DNA from: DASQMT01 sp963827335
Lineage (GTDB): Bacteria > Actinomycetota > Thermoleophilia > Solirubrobacterales > Solirubrobacteraceae
Direction of reading: 5' to 3'
DNA: 64,000 bases
Assembly: GCA_963827335.1 (NCBI GenBank)
Contig: CAWHAP010000018.1
Location: 372,001-436,000, forward strand
Shown here: piece after piece, positions 50,157-59,014 of the stretch
Layout: each line of letters starts with the position of its first letter
Numbering within the stretch: position 1 is the stretch's first letter
Translations under genes and position numbers: made by a program
Notes under the pieces: generated by a model
Databases searched by the model: none
Seen by the model: only the letters and a program-made list of their open reading frames with translations
What the model was told of the DNA's origin: nothing

Positions 50157-51127
50157 TCCTCACCGTCACGCTCAACACGGCCATCGACAAGACGCTCGCC
50201 GTGCCGAACTTCCGGCTGGGCCGGCGCCACCGCACCGTCGAGCAGACGACGATGCCGGGCGGCAAGGGCGTGAACGTCGCGCGCGTGCTCAAGACGCTCG
50301 GCGCGCCGGTGATCGCCACCGGGCTCGCCGGCGGCGCGACCGGCACGCGGCTCGTCGAGCAGCTGACGGACTTCGCGGTGCTGTCGGACTTCGTGCGGAT
50401 CCGCGAGGAGTCGCGCACGAACACCGCGGTGATCGACCCGACCACGGGCGAGCAGACCGAGATCAACGAGCGCGGCCCGTCGGTCTCGGCGCAGGAGATC
50501 GACCTGTTCGTCGACAAGCTGCTCTACCTGGCCAAGGGCGCCTCGATGTGCGTGTTCGCCGGCTCGCTGCCGCGGAACGTCGACGTCGACGTCTACGCCG
50601 GGCTGATCCGCGAGCTCAAGCGCCTGGGCGTCTTCTGCGTCGTCGACACCGACGGCGACCCGCTGCGCCGCGCCGTGCGCGCCGAGCCCGACGTGATCTC
50701 CCCGAACGTGCTCGAGGCCGAGGAGCTCGTCGGCCACGAGTTCAACGACGAGGAGGACCACTGCATCGCCGTGCGCGAGATGGTGGAGCTGGGCGCGCGC
50801 GAGGCGATCATGACCGCGCCGGACGGCTGCTACGCGCAGATGGCCCCGCAGGAGCCCTCGGGGCCCCCGCGCCTGTACCGGCTGCGCGTGCGCTCCGGGG
50901 TGATCGAGCCGCGCGCCACCGTCGGCTCGGGCGACGCCTTCCTCGCCGGCCTCGTCGCCGCCCGCTACAACGGCCTTGGCACGGAGGCGTGCCTGGTCCA
51001 CGCGGTCGCCTGCGGAGCGCAGTCCACCCAGCACCTCGGCGCCGGCCTGATCGACCCGGCGCAGGTCGACCGTCTCGCGGCGGAGGTCGAGATCGAGCGC
51101 CCGGTGGTCCAGGCCGAGGTCACATAG
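50153..51127 (+). CDS. PfkB family sugar kinase (1-phosphofructokinase-like)
   Basis: The protein has 324 residues. N-terminal ILTVTLNTAIDKTLAVPNF and PGGKGVNVARVLKTLG, and the C-terminal ATVGSGDAFLAGL with the catalytic aspartate, are PfkB signatures of the 1-phosphofructokinase / tagatose-6-phosphate kinase subgroup. The start ATG overlaps the carboxypeptidase stop. No PTS genes are nearby, so the substrate is not defined by context. Confidence 0.9.
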   Translation: MILTVTLNTAIDKTLAVPNFRLGRRHRTVEQTTMPGGKGVNVARVLKTLGAPVIATGLAGGATGTRLVEQLTDFAVLSDFVRIREESRTNTAVIDPTTGEQTEINERGPSVSAQEIDLFVDKLLYLAKGASMCVFAGSLPRNVDVDVYAGLIRELKRLGVFCVVDTDGDPLRRAVRAEPDVISPNVLEAEELVGHEFNDEEDHCIAVREMVELGAREAIMTAPDGCYAQMAPQEPSGPPRLYRLRVRSGVIEPRATVGSGDAFLAGLVAARYNGLGTEACLVHAVACGAQSTQHLGAGLIDPAQVDRLAAEVEIERPVVQAEVT

Positions 51128-51163
51128 CGGGCCCACAAACCTCGCTGGTAGCGTGGTTGCCGC

Positions 51164-51191
51164 TTCAAACGTCCGCCACGAGACCTAGGAT
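51164..51191 (+). promoter_or_regulatory. Promoter of guaB3
   Basis: TTCAAA (51164-51169), 16-base spacer, TAGGAT (51186-51191). The -10 box ends six bases before the ATG at 51198, with no ribosome site. Leaderless start is likely. Confidence 0.55.
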
Positions 51192-51197
51192 CCCGCC

Positions 51198-52391
51198 ATG
51201 GAAGTTGAGATCGGCCGAGGCAAGAAGGCGCGCCGCGCCTATGGATTCGACGACATCGCGATCGTGCCCTCGCGGCGCACGCGGGACCCGGACGACGTGG
51301 ACGTCTCGTGGACCCTCGGGCCCTACCGGTTCGAGCTTCCGCTGCTCGCGTCGGCGATGGACGGGGTGGTCTCGCCCGAGACGGCCGGCATCGTCGGCAA
51401 GCTCGGCGGCCTCGCGGTCCTGAACCTCGAGGGGATCTGGACCCGCTACGAGGACGCGGACGCCCAGCTGGAGCGGATCGCGCACCTCGACCGCGACGAG
51501 GCGACCCGGGAGATGCAGGAGATCTACCAGGAGCCCGTCAAGGAGGAGCTGATCGCCCAGCGGATCCAGGAGATCAAGGCGCACGGCGTCGTGGCCGCCG
51601 CCTCCCTGACCCCGCAGAAGGTCGAGCGCTACTACGAGCTCGTCCTGGACGCGGGCCTGGACATCCTGGTCATCCAGGGCACCGTCATCTCGGCCGAGCA
51701 CGTCTCGACGCAGGGGCACGTGCTCAACCTCAAGGAGTTCGTGGCGGAGCTCCCGATCCCGGTCGTGCTCGGCGGCTGTGCCAGCTACCACACGGGCCTG
51801 CACCTCATGCGCACGGGCGCTGCGGCGGTGCTGGTGGGCGTCGGCCCCGGCGCGGCGTGCACCACGCGCGGCGTCCTCGGCATCGGCGTCCCGCAGGCCA
51901 CGGCGATCGCCGACGTCGCGGCCGCCCGCTCCCAGCACATGCTCGAGACGGGCGAGTACTGCAAGGTCATCGCCGACGGCGGCATGCGCAACGGCGGCGA
52001 CGTCGCGAAGGCGATCGCCTGCGGCGCCGACGCGGTGATGATCGGCTCGCCGCTCGCCCGCGCCTACGAGGCGCCCGGCCACGGCTTCCACTGGGGCATG
52101 GCGACGTTCCACCCGACGCTCCCGCGCGGCGCGCGGGTGCGCACGACCCAGAACGGCTCGCTGCAGGAGATCATCACCGGGCCGGCGCGCGAGAACGACG
52201 GCACCTTCAACCTGATGGGCGCGCTGCGGACGTCGATGGCGACCTGCGGCTACCGCGACATCGCCGAGTTCAACCGCGCGGAGCTGATGATCGCGCCGTC
52301 GCTGCAGAGCGAGGGCAAGCAGCTGCAGCGCGACCAGGCGGTGGGCATGGGCGCCCGCAGCGGGGCGATGGCCCTGGCGGCGACGGAGTAA
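51198..52391 (+). CDS. guaB3: GuaB3 family IMP dehydrogenase-related protein
   Basis: A 397-residue TIM-barrel protein of the GuaB3 group, which lacks the CBS domains of classical IMPDH. ASAMDGVV near residue 52, the catalytic loop GPGAACTTRGVLGIGVPQATA with the active-site cysteine, IADGGMRNGGD for phosphate binding and GSPLARA are present. Related enzymes have GMP reductase activity in some bacteria; the precise activity here is unproven. It precedes guaA by six bases, so guanine nucleotide synthesis is the evident context. Confidence 0.92.
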   Translation: MEVEIGRGKKARRAYGFDDIAIVPSRRTRDPDDVDVSWTLGPYRFELPLLASAMDGVVSPETAGIVGKLGGLAVLNLEGIWTRYEDADAQLERIAHLDRDEATREMQEIYQEPVKEELIAQRIQEIKAHGVVAAASLTPQKVERYYELVLDAGLDILVIQGTVISAEHVSTQGHVLNLKEFVAELPIPVVLGGCASYHTGLHLMRTGAAAVLVGVGPGAACTTRGVLGIGVPQATAIADVAAARSQHMLETGEYCKVIADGGMRNGGDVAKAIACGADAVMIGSPLARAYEAPGHGFHWGMATFHPTLPRGARVRTTQNGSLQEIITGPARENDGTFNLMGALRTSMATCGYRDIAEFNRAELMIAPSLQSEGKQLQRDQAVGMGARSGAMALAATE

Positions 52392-52397
52392 CGGGAC

Positions 52398-53999
52398 GTG
52401 GAGGTCCGCGGCACGACCGTCGCCGACCAGCCGGTCGAGGAGCTCGCGCTCGAGCGGGCGGTCGCCGCGGACGAGGTCATCGTCCTCGACTACGGCGGCC
52501 AGTACTCGCAGCTGATCGCCCGGCGGGTGCGCGAGCTCGGCGTCTTCTCCGAGCTGCTGCCCCACCACGTCGGGGTCGAGGAGGTGCGCAAGCGCCGCCC
52601 GAAGGGCCTGATCCTGTCGGGCGGCCCCGCCTCGGTGTACGCCGAGGGCGCGCCGCGGCTCGACCCGGAGCTGCTCGAGCTCGGCATCCCCGTGCTGGGC
52701 ATCTGCTACGGCATGCAGGCGATCGTGCTCACGCTCGGCGGGCGCGTCGAGGGCGCCGAGGTGGGCGAGTTCGGCCGCTCGCGGCTGACCGTCGCCGATC
52801 CCGGCCGCCTGCTGGCCGGCACGCCGGCCGAGCAGTCGTGCTGGATGTCGCATCGCGACACGGTGTTCGAGCCGCCGCCGGGCTACACGGCGCTGGCCTC
52901 GTCGACCGAGTCGCCGGTCGCGGCGCTCGAGGACGTCGAGCGCGGGATCTACGGGATCCAGTTCCATCCCGAGGTCGTCCACACGCCGTACGGGCAGCAG
53001 ATCCTCACGACGTTCCTCGAGGACATCTGCGGGTGCGAGCGGACCTGGAGCGCGGCCTCGATCATCGAGGAGCAGATCGCCGCGATCCGCGCCCAGGTGG
53101 GGGACGGGCGGGTCGTCTGCGGGCTCTCGGGCGGCGTCGACTCCTCGGTCGCCGCGCTGCTCGTGCACCGCGCGATCGGCGACCAGCTCACGTGCGTGTT
53201 CGTCGACCACGGGCTGATGCGCAAGAACGAGGGCGAGCAGGTCATCTCCGCGTTCCGCGACCACTTCAAGGTCCCGCTCGTGGCGGTCGACGCCGAGGAC
53301 CGCTTCCTCGGCCGGCTCGCCGGGCTCAGCGATCCCGAGGCCAAGCGCAAGGCGATCGGCGCGGAGTTCATCCGCGTCTTCGAGGAGGAGGCCGCCAAGC
53401 TGGGCGACGCCGCGTTCCTCGTACAGGGCACGCTCTACTCCGACGTGATCGAGTCGGGCGGCGGCACGGGCGCGGCGACGATCAAGTCGCACCACAACGT
53501 GGGCGGGCTTCCGGACGACCTGCAGTTCGCGCTCGTCGAGCCGCTCCGCGCGCTGTTCAAGGACGAGGTGCGTGCCGTGGGCGCCGAGCTCGGGCTGCCC
53601 GAGCGGCTCGTCTGGCGCCAGCCGTTCCCCGGGCCGGGGCTGGCGATCCGGGTCGTCGGCGGCGAGGCGACCAAGCAGCGCCTCGACACGCTGCGCAACG
53701 CCGACTTCATCCTGCAGGACGAGATCCGCAAGGCGGGCCTGTACCGCGAGCTGTGGCAGTCGTTCTGCGTGCTGCCCGACGTGCGGACGGTGGGCGTGCA
53801 GGGCGACGAGCGCACGTACGGCTACGTCGTCGCGATCCGGGCGGTCACGTCCGACGACGCGATGACCGCCGACTGGGCGCGGCTGCCCTACGACCTGCTC
53901 GAGCAGATCGCCTCGCGCATGATCGGCGAGATCCGCGAGGTCAACCGGGTCGTGCTGGACATCACGTCCAAGCCGCCCGGCACCATCGAGTGGGAGTGA
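52398..53999 (+). CDS. guaA: GMP synthase (glutamine-hydrolysing)
   Basis: The protein has 533 residues, GTG start. The class I amidotransferase domain (about 28-215) has VLDYGGQYSQLIARRVRE, the nucleophile in GICYGMQAI and HPEVVHTPYG. The ATP pyrophosphatase domain has the PP-loop LSGGVDSSVAALL, QGTLYSDVIESGG and the C-terminal dimerisation block with EIREVNRVVLDITSKPPGTIEWE-like ending. It converts XMP to GMP. An 18-residue N-terminal extension precedes the amidotransferase core. Ends one base from the convergent repeat-protein gene. Confidence 0.97.
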   Translation: MEVRGTTVADQPVEELALERAVAADEVIVLDYGGQYSQLIARRVRELGVFSELLPHHVGVEEVRKRRPKGLILSGGPASVYAEGAPRLDPELLELGIPVLGICYGMQAIVLTLGGRVEGAEVGEFGRSRLTVADPGRLLAGTPAEQSCWMSHRDTVFEPPPGYTALASSTESPVAALEDVERGIYGIQFHPEVVHTPYGQQILTTFLEDICGCERTWSAASIIEEQIAAIRAQVGDGRVVCGLSGGVDSSVAALLVHRAIGDQLTCVFVDHGLMRKNEGEQVISAFRDHFKVPLVAVDAEDRFLGRLAGLSDPEAKRKAIGAEFIRVFEEEAAKLGDAAFLVQGTLYSDVIESGGGTGAATIKSHHNVGGLPDDLQFALVEPLRALFKDEVRAVGAELGLPERLVWRQPFPGPGLAIRVVGGEATKQRLDTLRNADFILQDEIRKAGLYRELWQSFCVLPDVRTVGVQGDERTYGYVVAIRAVTSDDAMTADWARLPYDLLEQIASRMIGEIREVNRVVLDITSKPPGTIEWE

Positions 54000-54000
54000 G

Positions 54001-56437
54001 CTAGCCGCGGCGGCCGACGGGCCGCGGGGCCGTGACGTCGCGCTGGAAGCGGATGTCCCACGCGACCCGGCCGGTACCCGTCTGGTGCCAGCCGTCCGCC
54101 GTGAGGTCGGCGACGAGCGCGCGCAGGGCGTCGGCAGGCCCGATGCCGTGCTCGCCGTCGCGCTGCTTGACGCGGAAGTAGGGCGAGCGCGCGATCACCG
54201 GGCCGCCCTCGTAGGCGACGGCGTAGAAGTGGCTCTTGATCGCGCGGCTGTGGACCTTGATGCGGCACGTCTCCCACTCGACGAAGGGCTCGTGGTGCGT
54301 GCTGCGTGCGACGGCGGGCTCGCGGACGGGCGGCTCCGCGCTGCGGCCGATGCGGGGCGGCTCGGGCAGCGCCTCGTGCTCGTCGCGGTCACGGCGGCGG
54401 CCCTCCTCGCGGGCGCGGCCGAACCGCGGCGGCTCGACGGCGGGCTCCTCCGGGGCGGCCGGCGCCTCGGCCTCGACCGGGGCGGGCTCCTCCGGGGCAG
54501 CCGGCGCCTCGGCCTCGACCGGGGCGGGCTCGTCGGCGGGCGCCGTGTCGGCGGCAGGCTCCTCAGCAGGCGTGGGCGGCTCGACCGGGGCGGCTTCGGC
54601 GACCGGCTCGGCGGCCGGCGTGGGCGGCTCGACCGGGGCGGCTTCGGCGACCGGCTCGGCGGCCGGCGTGGGCGGCGCGGTTTCGGCGACCGGCTCGGCG
54701 GCCGGCGTGGGCGGCTCGACCGGGGCGGCTTCGGCGACCGGCTCGGCGGCCGGCGTGGGCGGCGCGGTTTCGGCGACGGGCTCGTCTGCAGGCGTGGTCG
54801 GCTCGACCGGGGCGGCTTCGGCGACCGGCTCGGCGGCGGGCGTGGGCGGCGGCGGTCTCGGCGACGGGCTCGTCTGCAGGCGTGGGCGGCTCGACCGGGG
54901 CGGTCTCGGCGACGGGCTCGTCCGCACGCGTCGGCGGCTCGACCCGGGCTGCTTCGGCGACCGGCTCCGCAGCGGGCGGGGCGGTCTCGGCGACGGGCTC
55001 CGGCGCAGGCGTGGGCGGCGCGGTCTCGGCGACAGGCGCGTGCGGCGCGGTCTCGGCGATCGGCTCGGCGGCGGGCGTGGGCGGCGCGATCGAGGCGGCT
55101 TCGGCGACCGGCGCCGGCTGCGGCGCGGCCTTCGGCCGGCGGGTCCGCCGCGGCTTCGGCGCGGGCTGCTCGGCCGCGGCCTCGGCGGCCTTGGCCTCCG
55201 CGCTCGCGGTGACGGCCGGCTTCGGCGCGGCCTTCGTGCGGCGGGTCTGGCGCGGCTTGGGCGCCGGCTTCTCCGTGGCCGCTGAGGTCTCGACCGTCTC
55301 GGCTTCCGCGGCGGCCGCCCGCTTGGCGGCGCGGCGCTTCGGCGCGGGCTTGCGCTTGGCGGTGGCCTTCGCGGCGGACTTGGCGCGGCGGGCCGCGCGG
55401 CGCTTGGCCGCCGGCGTCTCCGGGGCGGGCTTGCCCGCGGGGGCGGCGTCCGCGGCGCCGGCCACGGCATCCGTCGCGACGGTCTCGGCCGCGGCGGCGT
55501 CGGCAGCGGAGCGATCGGGCGCCTCGGCCGCGGTGCGCTCGGCGGGCGCCTCGGCTGCGGTGCGCGTCGCGCGCGTCTCGGCTGCGGTGCGCTCGGCGGG
55601 CGTTTCGGCCGCGGTCCGCGCGGCGCGCGCCTCGGCTGCGGTGCGCGTCGCGCGCGTCTCGGCTGCGGTGCGCTCGGCGGGCGTTTCGGCCGCGGTCCGC
55701 GCGGCGCGCGCCTCGGCTGCGGTGCGCGTCGCGCGCGTCTCGGCCGTGGTGCGCTCGGCGCGCGTCTCGGCCGCCGTGCGCTCGGCGCGGTTCGCCCGGC
55801 GCGCGGCCTTGCCGCCGCGCCCGGCCTTGGCGGCTGGGGCGAGCGGCTGCGGCGCGGCCTCCTGCTCCGACTGCCGGCCGGCGCGCCGCGTCTCCGCCTC
55901 CTCCGCGCGCGCCGGCTTGGCCGCGGGTGGCGGCATCGCCGGGCGGCGCGGGCGCTTCTCCGCCTTGCCGGGGGCCGGCGGCGGCGGGGCGGGCGGCGGC
56001 ACGGACGAGGCGCGCTCGGGCAGGATCAGGCGGGCGTGCCGGCGAGCGGCGATCTCGTCGGGCGGGCGCCGCACGCGGCGGGGCGCCTCGATGGCGATCG
56101 TCGCGGGGCGCGCCACGCGCTTGCGCCGCCGGCCGGCCGTGTGCGCAGCCAGGGCTCCGAGCGCGGCGGCGCCCGCGAGCAGCGGGATGAGGATCGTCTG
56201 CGACAGCCCGCCGCCGTCGTCGGCCGGCGCGGCCGGGGTCGCAGCGGGCGGCTGGGCCGTCGCGGCGGGCGTCGCCTGCGGGGTCGGCGTCGGCGTCGGC
56301 TCGAGCGGGAACTCGTCCCAGAGCCGCTCGGGCTGGGTCTTGTCGGTCTGCCCCGACGCGGACGTCCCGATGGCGAGGAACGTCACGCCGATCACGGCCA
56401 GGCAGCACACGATGGTGTAGACGAACGCGCGCATCAC
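54001..56437 (-). CDS. Very long repeat-rich membrane-tethered protein with apparent one-base insertion
   Basis: N-terminal signal or span (VYTIVCCLAVIGVTFLAI), an external proline/threonine segment and a second span (TILIPLLAGAAALGALAA) followed by RRRKR, which puts the rest in the cytoplasm. Next come nonapeptide repeats (RTAAET-type, 55520-55790), a lysine/proline/alanine-rich H1-like stretch (KRKPAPKRRAAKRA) and proline-rich EPVAEAAPVEP repeats. The C-terminal 90 residues form a distinct domain (WETCRIKVHSRAIKSHFYAV, ADGWHQTGTGRVAWDIRF). The frame breaks at 54846-54855, where GGCGGCGGCGG replaces the GGCGGCGCGG of sister repeats. Removing one base gives 811 residues. Coupled to the L,D-transpeptidase gene. 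Confidence 0.7.
54555..55095 (-). repeat. Proline-rich 16-residue-type repeats
   Basis: About ten degenerate copies of a unit encoding PPTPAAEPVAEAAPVE, with two alternating versions (AETAPP and AEAAPVEP). The DNA units are close to identical in places, so expansion and contraction are likely. Confidence 0.85.
55520..55790 (-). repeat. 27-bp (nonapeptide) repeats organised in 81-bp super-units
   Basis: About ten copies of a nine-codon unit (A-x-R-T-A-A-E-x-x). Three neighbouring versions form a 27-residue super-unit that is itself repeated. Arg and Glu four residues apart in each unit suit a stable single alpha-helix. Confidence 0.85.
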
Positions 56438-56441
56438 GGAA

Positions 56442-57275
56442 TCAACGGATCTCGACGGTGGTTCCTACCGGCATCCGCCGGGCGAGTTCGAGCATGTCCG
56501 AATTCCGCAGGCGGATGCAACCGTGCGACACCCGTCCGGGGATGAGACCGGGGCGGTCGGTGCCGTGGATGCCGATGAATCCGCCCGCGGGCCAGTCCGT
56601 CAGCGTCGCGGACCGGCCGCTCGTGCCGAAGGCCACCGGCCCGTAGGCGCGGCTGGTGTAGCCCGCGAGCCGGTTGCGGACGAGGAACGTCCCGCGCGGG
56701 GTGGGCCAGCGGTCCTGCCCGATCCCGACCGGTGCGCGCTGCACGACGCGCCCGCGGGCGTACAGGGTGAGCCGCAGCCGCGCGCGGTCGACCACGAGCC
56801 GGTGCCGGCTGATCTCGTACCCGCCGACGGCGCGGCGCGGGACCCAGGCGCGGGTCCCGTTGGGCAGCACCGGCAGCGTGACCCGCAGCCACACCCGGCC
56901 GTCGCGCCCGTGGCGCCGCCCGTCGACCGGCAGCGCGGTCACGGTGCCCTCGGGCGTGCGCCGCGCCACGCGCGCCACCTTCGCCGCCCCCCGGCGCGGA
57001 TGCGCCCGGGCGACCACCGCGCGGCGGACGTGGGTCCAGGTGGTCACGCCCGCGCCGTCGGCCAGCCCGTGCGGCGCGGGGACGTCGAGCGCCGACCGGG
57101 CGGGCTCCGCGAGCGTCCCGCGCGGCGGCGGCGGAGGCGGTGCCGGTCCCTCCTGCTCGGCAGCCCCCGCGATCACGGCCGCGCCGCCCATCAGGCCGGC
57201 GGCGAACCCGACCGCGATCGCCCCACGCCGCCGGCCCGCACCGGCCGCCGGGACGGTGCGGCCGCGGCGGCTCAC
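56442..57275 (-). CDS. L,D-transpeptidase (YkuD domain)
   Basis: The protein has 277 residues, GTG start. Signal or anchor (GAIAVGFAAGLMGGAAVIA), proline linker, an SH3-like region, then the YkuD catalytic domain: RLTLYARGRVVQRAPVGIG, HGTDRP and the nucleophile in SHGCIRL. It cross-links peptidoglycan stems (3-3) or attaches proteins to them. Its stop is four bases from the start of the long repeat protein, so both are made together. The length is usual for the family. Confidence 0.92.
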   Translation of the reverse strand: MSRRGRTVPAAGAGRRRGAIAVGFAAGLMGGAAVIAGAAEQEGPAPPPPPPRGTLAEPARSALDVPAPHGLADGAGVTTWTHVRRAVVARAHPRRGAAKVARVARRTPEGTVTALPVDGRRHGRDGRVWLRVTLPVLPNGTRAWVPRRAVGGYEISRHRLVVDRARLRLTLYARGRVVQRAPVGIGQDRWPTPRGTFLVRNRLAGYTSRAYGPVAFGTSGRSATLTDWPAGGFIGIHGTDRPGLIPGRVSHGCIRLRNSDMLELARRMPVGTTVEIR

Positions 57276-57311
57276 GCCGGGAGCTCCCGTGCGGCGATGC
57301 GGCGGGTCGGG

Positions 57312-57334
57312 CCGGGGAGGGGCATCGCCCCCCG
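57312..57334 (-). terminator. GC-rich hairpin after the first ferritin-like gene
   Basis: A GGGGC-ATC-GCCCC core with further GC pairing lies directly past the stop codon (57336-57338) on the minus strand, in the 60-base gap before the L,D-transpeptidase gene. No T-tract. Confidence 0.45.
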
Positions 57335-57335
57335 T

Positions 57336-58001
57336 CTACCCGGAAAAGCGTGGTTTGCGGCTGCTCTTGGTCTCCGGGCGCGGCGCCACGAACCCGGTGG
57401 AGCGCACGATGCCGTTGATCTCCTTGCGGTTCAGCGGCAGGTCGAACGCGTTCACGGCGGGCGTGTTGCCGTTCAGGTAGCGCATCCAGGCGGCATGGCG
57501 GGCCTCCACGGTGTGGATGCCGAGCGCCGACGTGATCACCGCCTTCGAGCGCAGCCGCCGTGCCTGCCCCTTGTAGGCGGCCACGGCGAGGTCCTCGAAC
57601 GCGACCGCGGTCTTGAGGAACGGCTTGTTCGCCTCGGTCACGCCGCGGAAGTCGAAGTGCGGCCGGCCGACGGCCTTCTTGCCGAGGATGTCGCGGAACG
57701 CCTTCACGTGCGCGCGCTCGACCGCGCCGACGGTCTTCGCCGCGTCGGCGGCACGGCCCTTGAGGCCCTTGGAGCGCTCCGCCTCGGTGTAGAAGGCGGC
57801 CTGCAGGTACTCGAGCACGAGGGCGTAGTTGAGGACGTCCTCGTCCGAGGCCGGCAGCTTCTGGGCATGGGCGGCGGGGGCGCCGAGCGCCAGGGCCCCG
57901 AGCGCCGCGGTCCCGGCCACGATGAACCCGGAGCGGGTCAGGCCCTCGTGGGCCTCCTGCAGGGCGCCGTCGACGTCGAGCTCTTCGATCCGGAGGGTCA
58001 T
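57336..58001 (-). CDS. Secreted ferritin-like domain protein 1
   Basis: 221 residues from the ATG at 58001, overlapping the upstream ferritin-like gene stop (ATGA). A short acidic N-terminus, then LTRSGFIVAGTAALGALALG, a Tat- or Sec-type signal with RS instead of RR. The mature part is a ferritin-like four-helix bundle (DEDVLNYALVLEYLQAAFYTEAE, ERAHVKAFRDIL, FEDLAVAAYKGQA, VEARHAAWMRYL) with the E/H metal ligands in each helix. Such exported ferritin-like proteins occur in tandem in Thermoleophilia; the role (iron handling, oxidative stress) is inferred only. Confidence 0.85.
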   Translation of the reverse strand: MTLRIEELDVDGALQEAHEGLTRSGFIVAGTAALGALALGAPAAHAQKLPASDEDVLNYALVLEYLQAAFYTEAERSKGLKGRAADAAKTVGAVERAHVKAFRDILGKKAVGRPHFDFRGVTEANKPFLKTAVAFEDLAVAAYKGQARRLRSKAVITSALGIHTVEARHAAWMRYLNGNTPAVNAFDLPLNRKEINGIVRSTGFVAPRPETKSSRKPRFSG

Positions 58002-58621
58002 GTCGACAGCCCCAGCTGGGCGAGCTCGCTCCGGACGCGCTTCTCGTTGTAGGGCACGTCGACGGCGTCCGGTGCCGGGTCGCCGTCGCCGATGCTGCGG
58101 ATCCACGCGGCGTGCCGCGCCTCCACGGAGACGATCCGCGCCGCCGCGAGGAACGCGCCGGGCGTGACGTTCGCGGCCTGGCCGTTGTAGGCGCCGACCG
58201 CGACGTCCTCGAGCTGCGCCGCCGCCTTGGCGAACGCGTCGGCGTCGGCCGTGACCTCGGCGAAGTCGAGCGTCGGCGCGGGCTCGGCCTCCTCGGCGAG
58301 CGCGCTCTCGAGGTAGGCGACGTGCTCGCGCTCGTGGGCGAGCACGGCCGACGCGTACTCCTTCAGCTCGCCGGTCAGGCCGGCGTCCTTCAGCGCGGCC
58401 TCGTAGAAGCCCTGCTCGACGCGCTCCACGAGGAGCAGCAGGTTCAGCACCTTGACGTCCTGCTCGGCGGACGGTGCGGCGGACAGCCGGTCGGCGGCTC
58501 CGAGCGCGGCGACGGTGGCGAGTGCACCCCCTGCGGCAAGGGCGCCGGCTCTCAGCGCGCTGCCGCGGGTGATGCCGGACTCGGCGTCCCTGCTCGAGAT
58601 CCCGGCGGGGTGGTTCTGCAT
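57998..58621 (-). CDS. Secreted ferritin-like domain protein 2
   Basis: 207 residues from the ATG at 58621, with GGGGAG upstream. Signal region TRGSALRAGALAAGGALATVAAL, then the ferritin-like helices LNLLLLVERVEQGFYEAAL, HEREHVAYLESAL, LEDVAVGAYNGQAA and VSVEARHAAWIRSI. It is a clear paralogue of the downstream gene with all E and H ligands kept. First gene of the pair; the 142 bases upstream hold the promoter. Confidence 0.85.
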   Translation of the reverse strand: MQNHPAGISSRDAESGITRGSALRAGALAAGGALATVAALGAADRLSAAPSAEQDVKVLNLLLLVERVEQGFYEAALKDAGLTGELKEYASAVLAHEREHVAYLESALAEEAEPAPTLDFAEVTADADAFAKAAAQLEDVAVGAYNGQAANVTPGAFLAAARIVSVEARHAAWIRSIGDGDPAPDAVDVPYNEKRVRSELAQLGLST

Positions 58622-58763
58622 GATGACTCCCCTGCACGATAGACAGACGGCTGGAGTTTCGCCGCGAGCGGGGCTTTCGCACAACTCCCCATCGGTCGAG
58701 GACCTGCACCAAACCTGCCCCGGATCGTAGCCCGGGGCCGGGGCGACGGCGGTGCGTGCCACC

Positions 58764-58979
58764 ATGCCCGCCGTGACCCGGACGCAGATGGCCCTGGTCG
58801 GCGCGTTCTTCGGCGCCGCGTTCGCGCTCAGCACCGCGCTGCGGGGCAACGTCCTGCCGGGCATCGTGGCCGGCGCGCTCGCCGCCGTGGTCGTGTTCCT
58901 CGTGCTCCAGCGCGTGCAGGAGCACAACGACGCGGTCCGGCGCCGCCGCGAGCGGCGCGAGCGCGGCGAAGACGCCTGA
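58764..58979 (+). CDS. Small membrane protein
   Basis: 71 residues from the ATG at 58764 (a GTG at 58752 adds four). Two hydrophobic segments (MALVGAFFGAAFALSTALRG, and GIVAGALAAVVVFLVLQ) and a strongly basic tail (RRRRERRERGE). No family recognised. It precedes the beta-propeller gene by 35 bases on the same strand. Confidence 0.5.
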   Translation: MPAVTRTQMALVGAFFGAAFALSTALRGNVLPGIVAGALAAVVVFLVLQRVQEHNDAVRRRRERRERGEDA

Positions 58980-58995
58980 AGAAGTCCCGGGCCCT

Positions 58996-59010
58996 CCGGC
59001 CCGTTGATCG
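58996..59010 (+). repeat. 15-base leader motif, copy 1 (CCGGCCCGTTGATCG)
   Basis: Identical to 60030-60044. Each copy ends three or four bases before an ATG (59015 and 60048). Confidence 0.7.
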
Positions 59011-59014
59011 ATCG

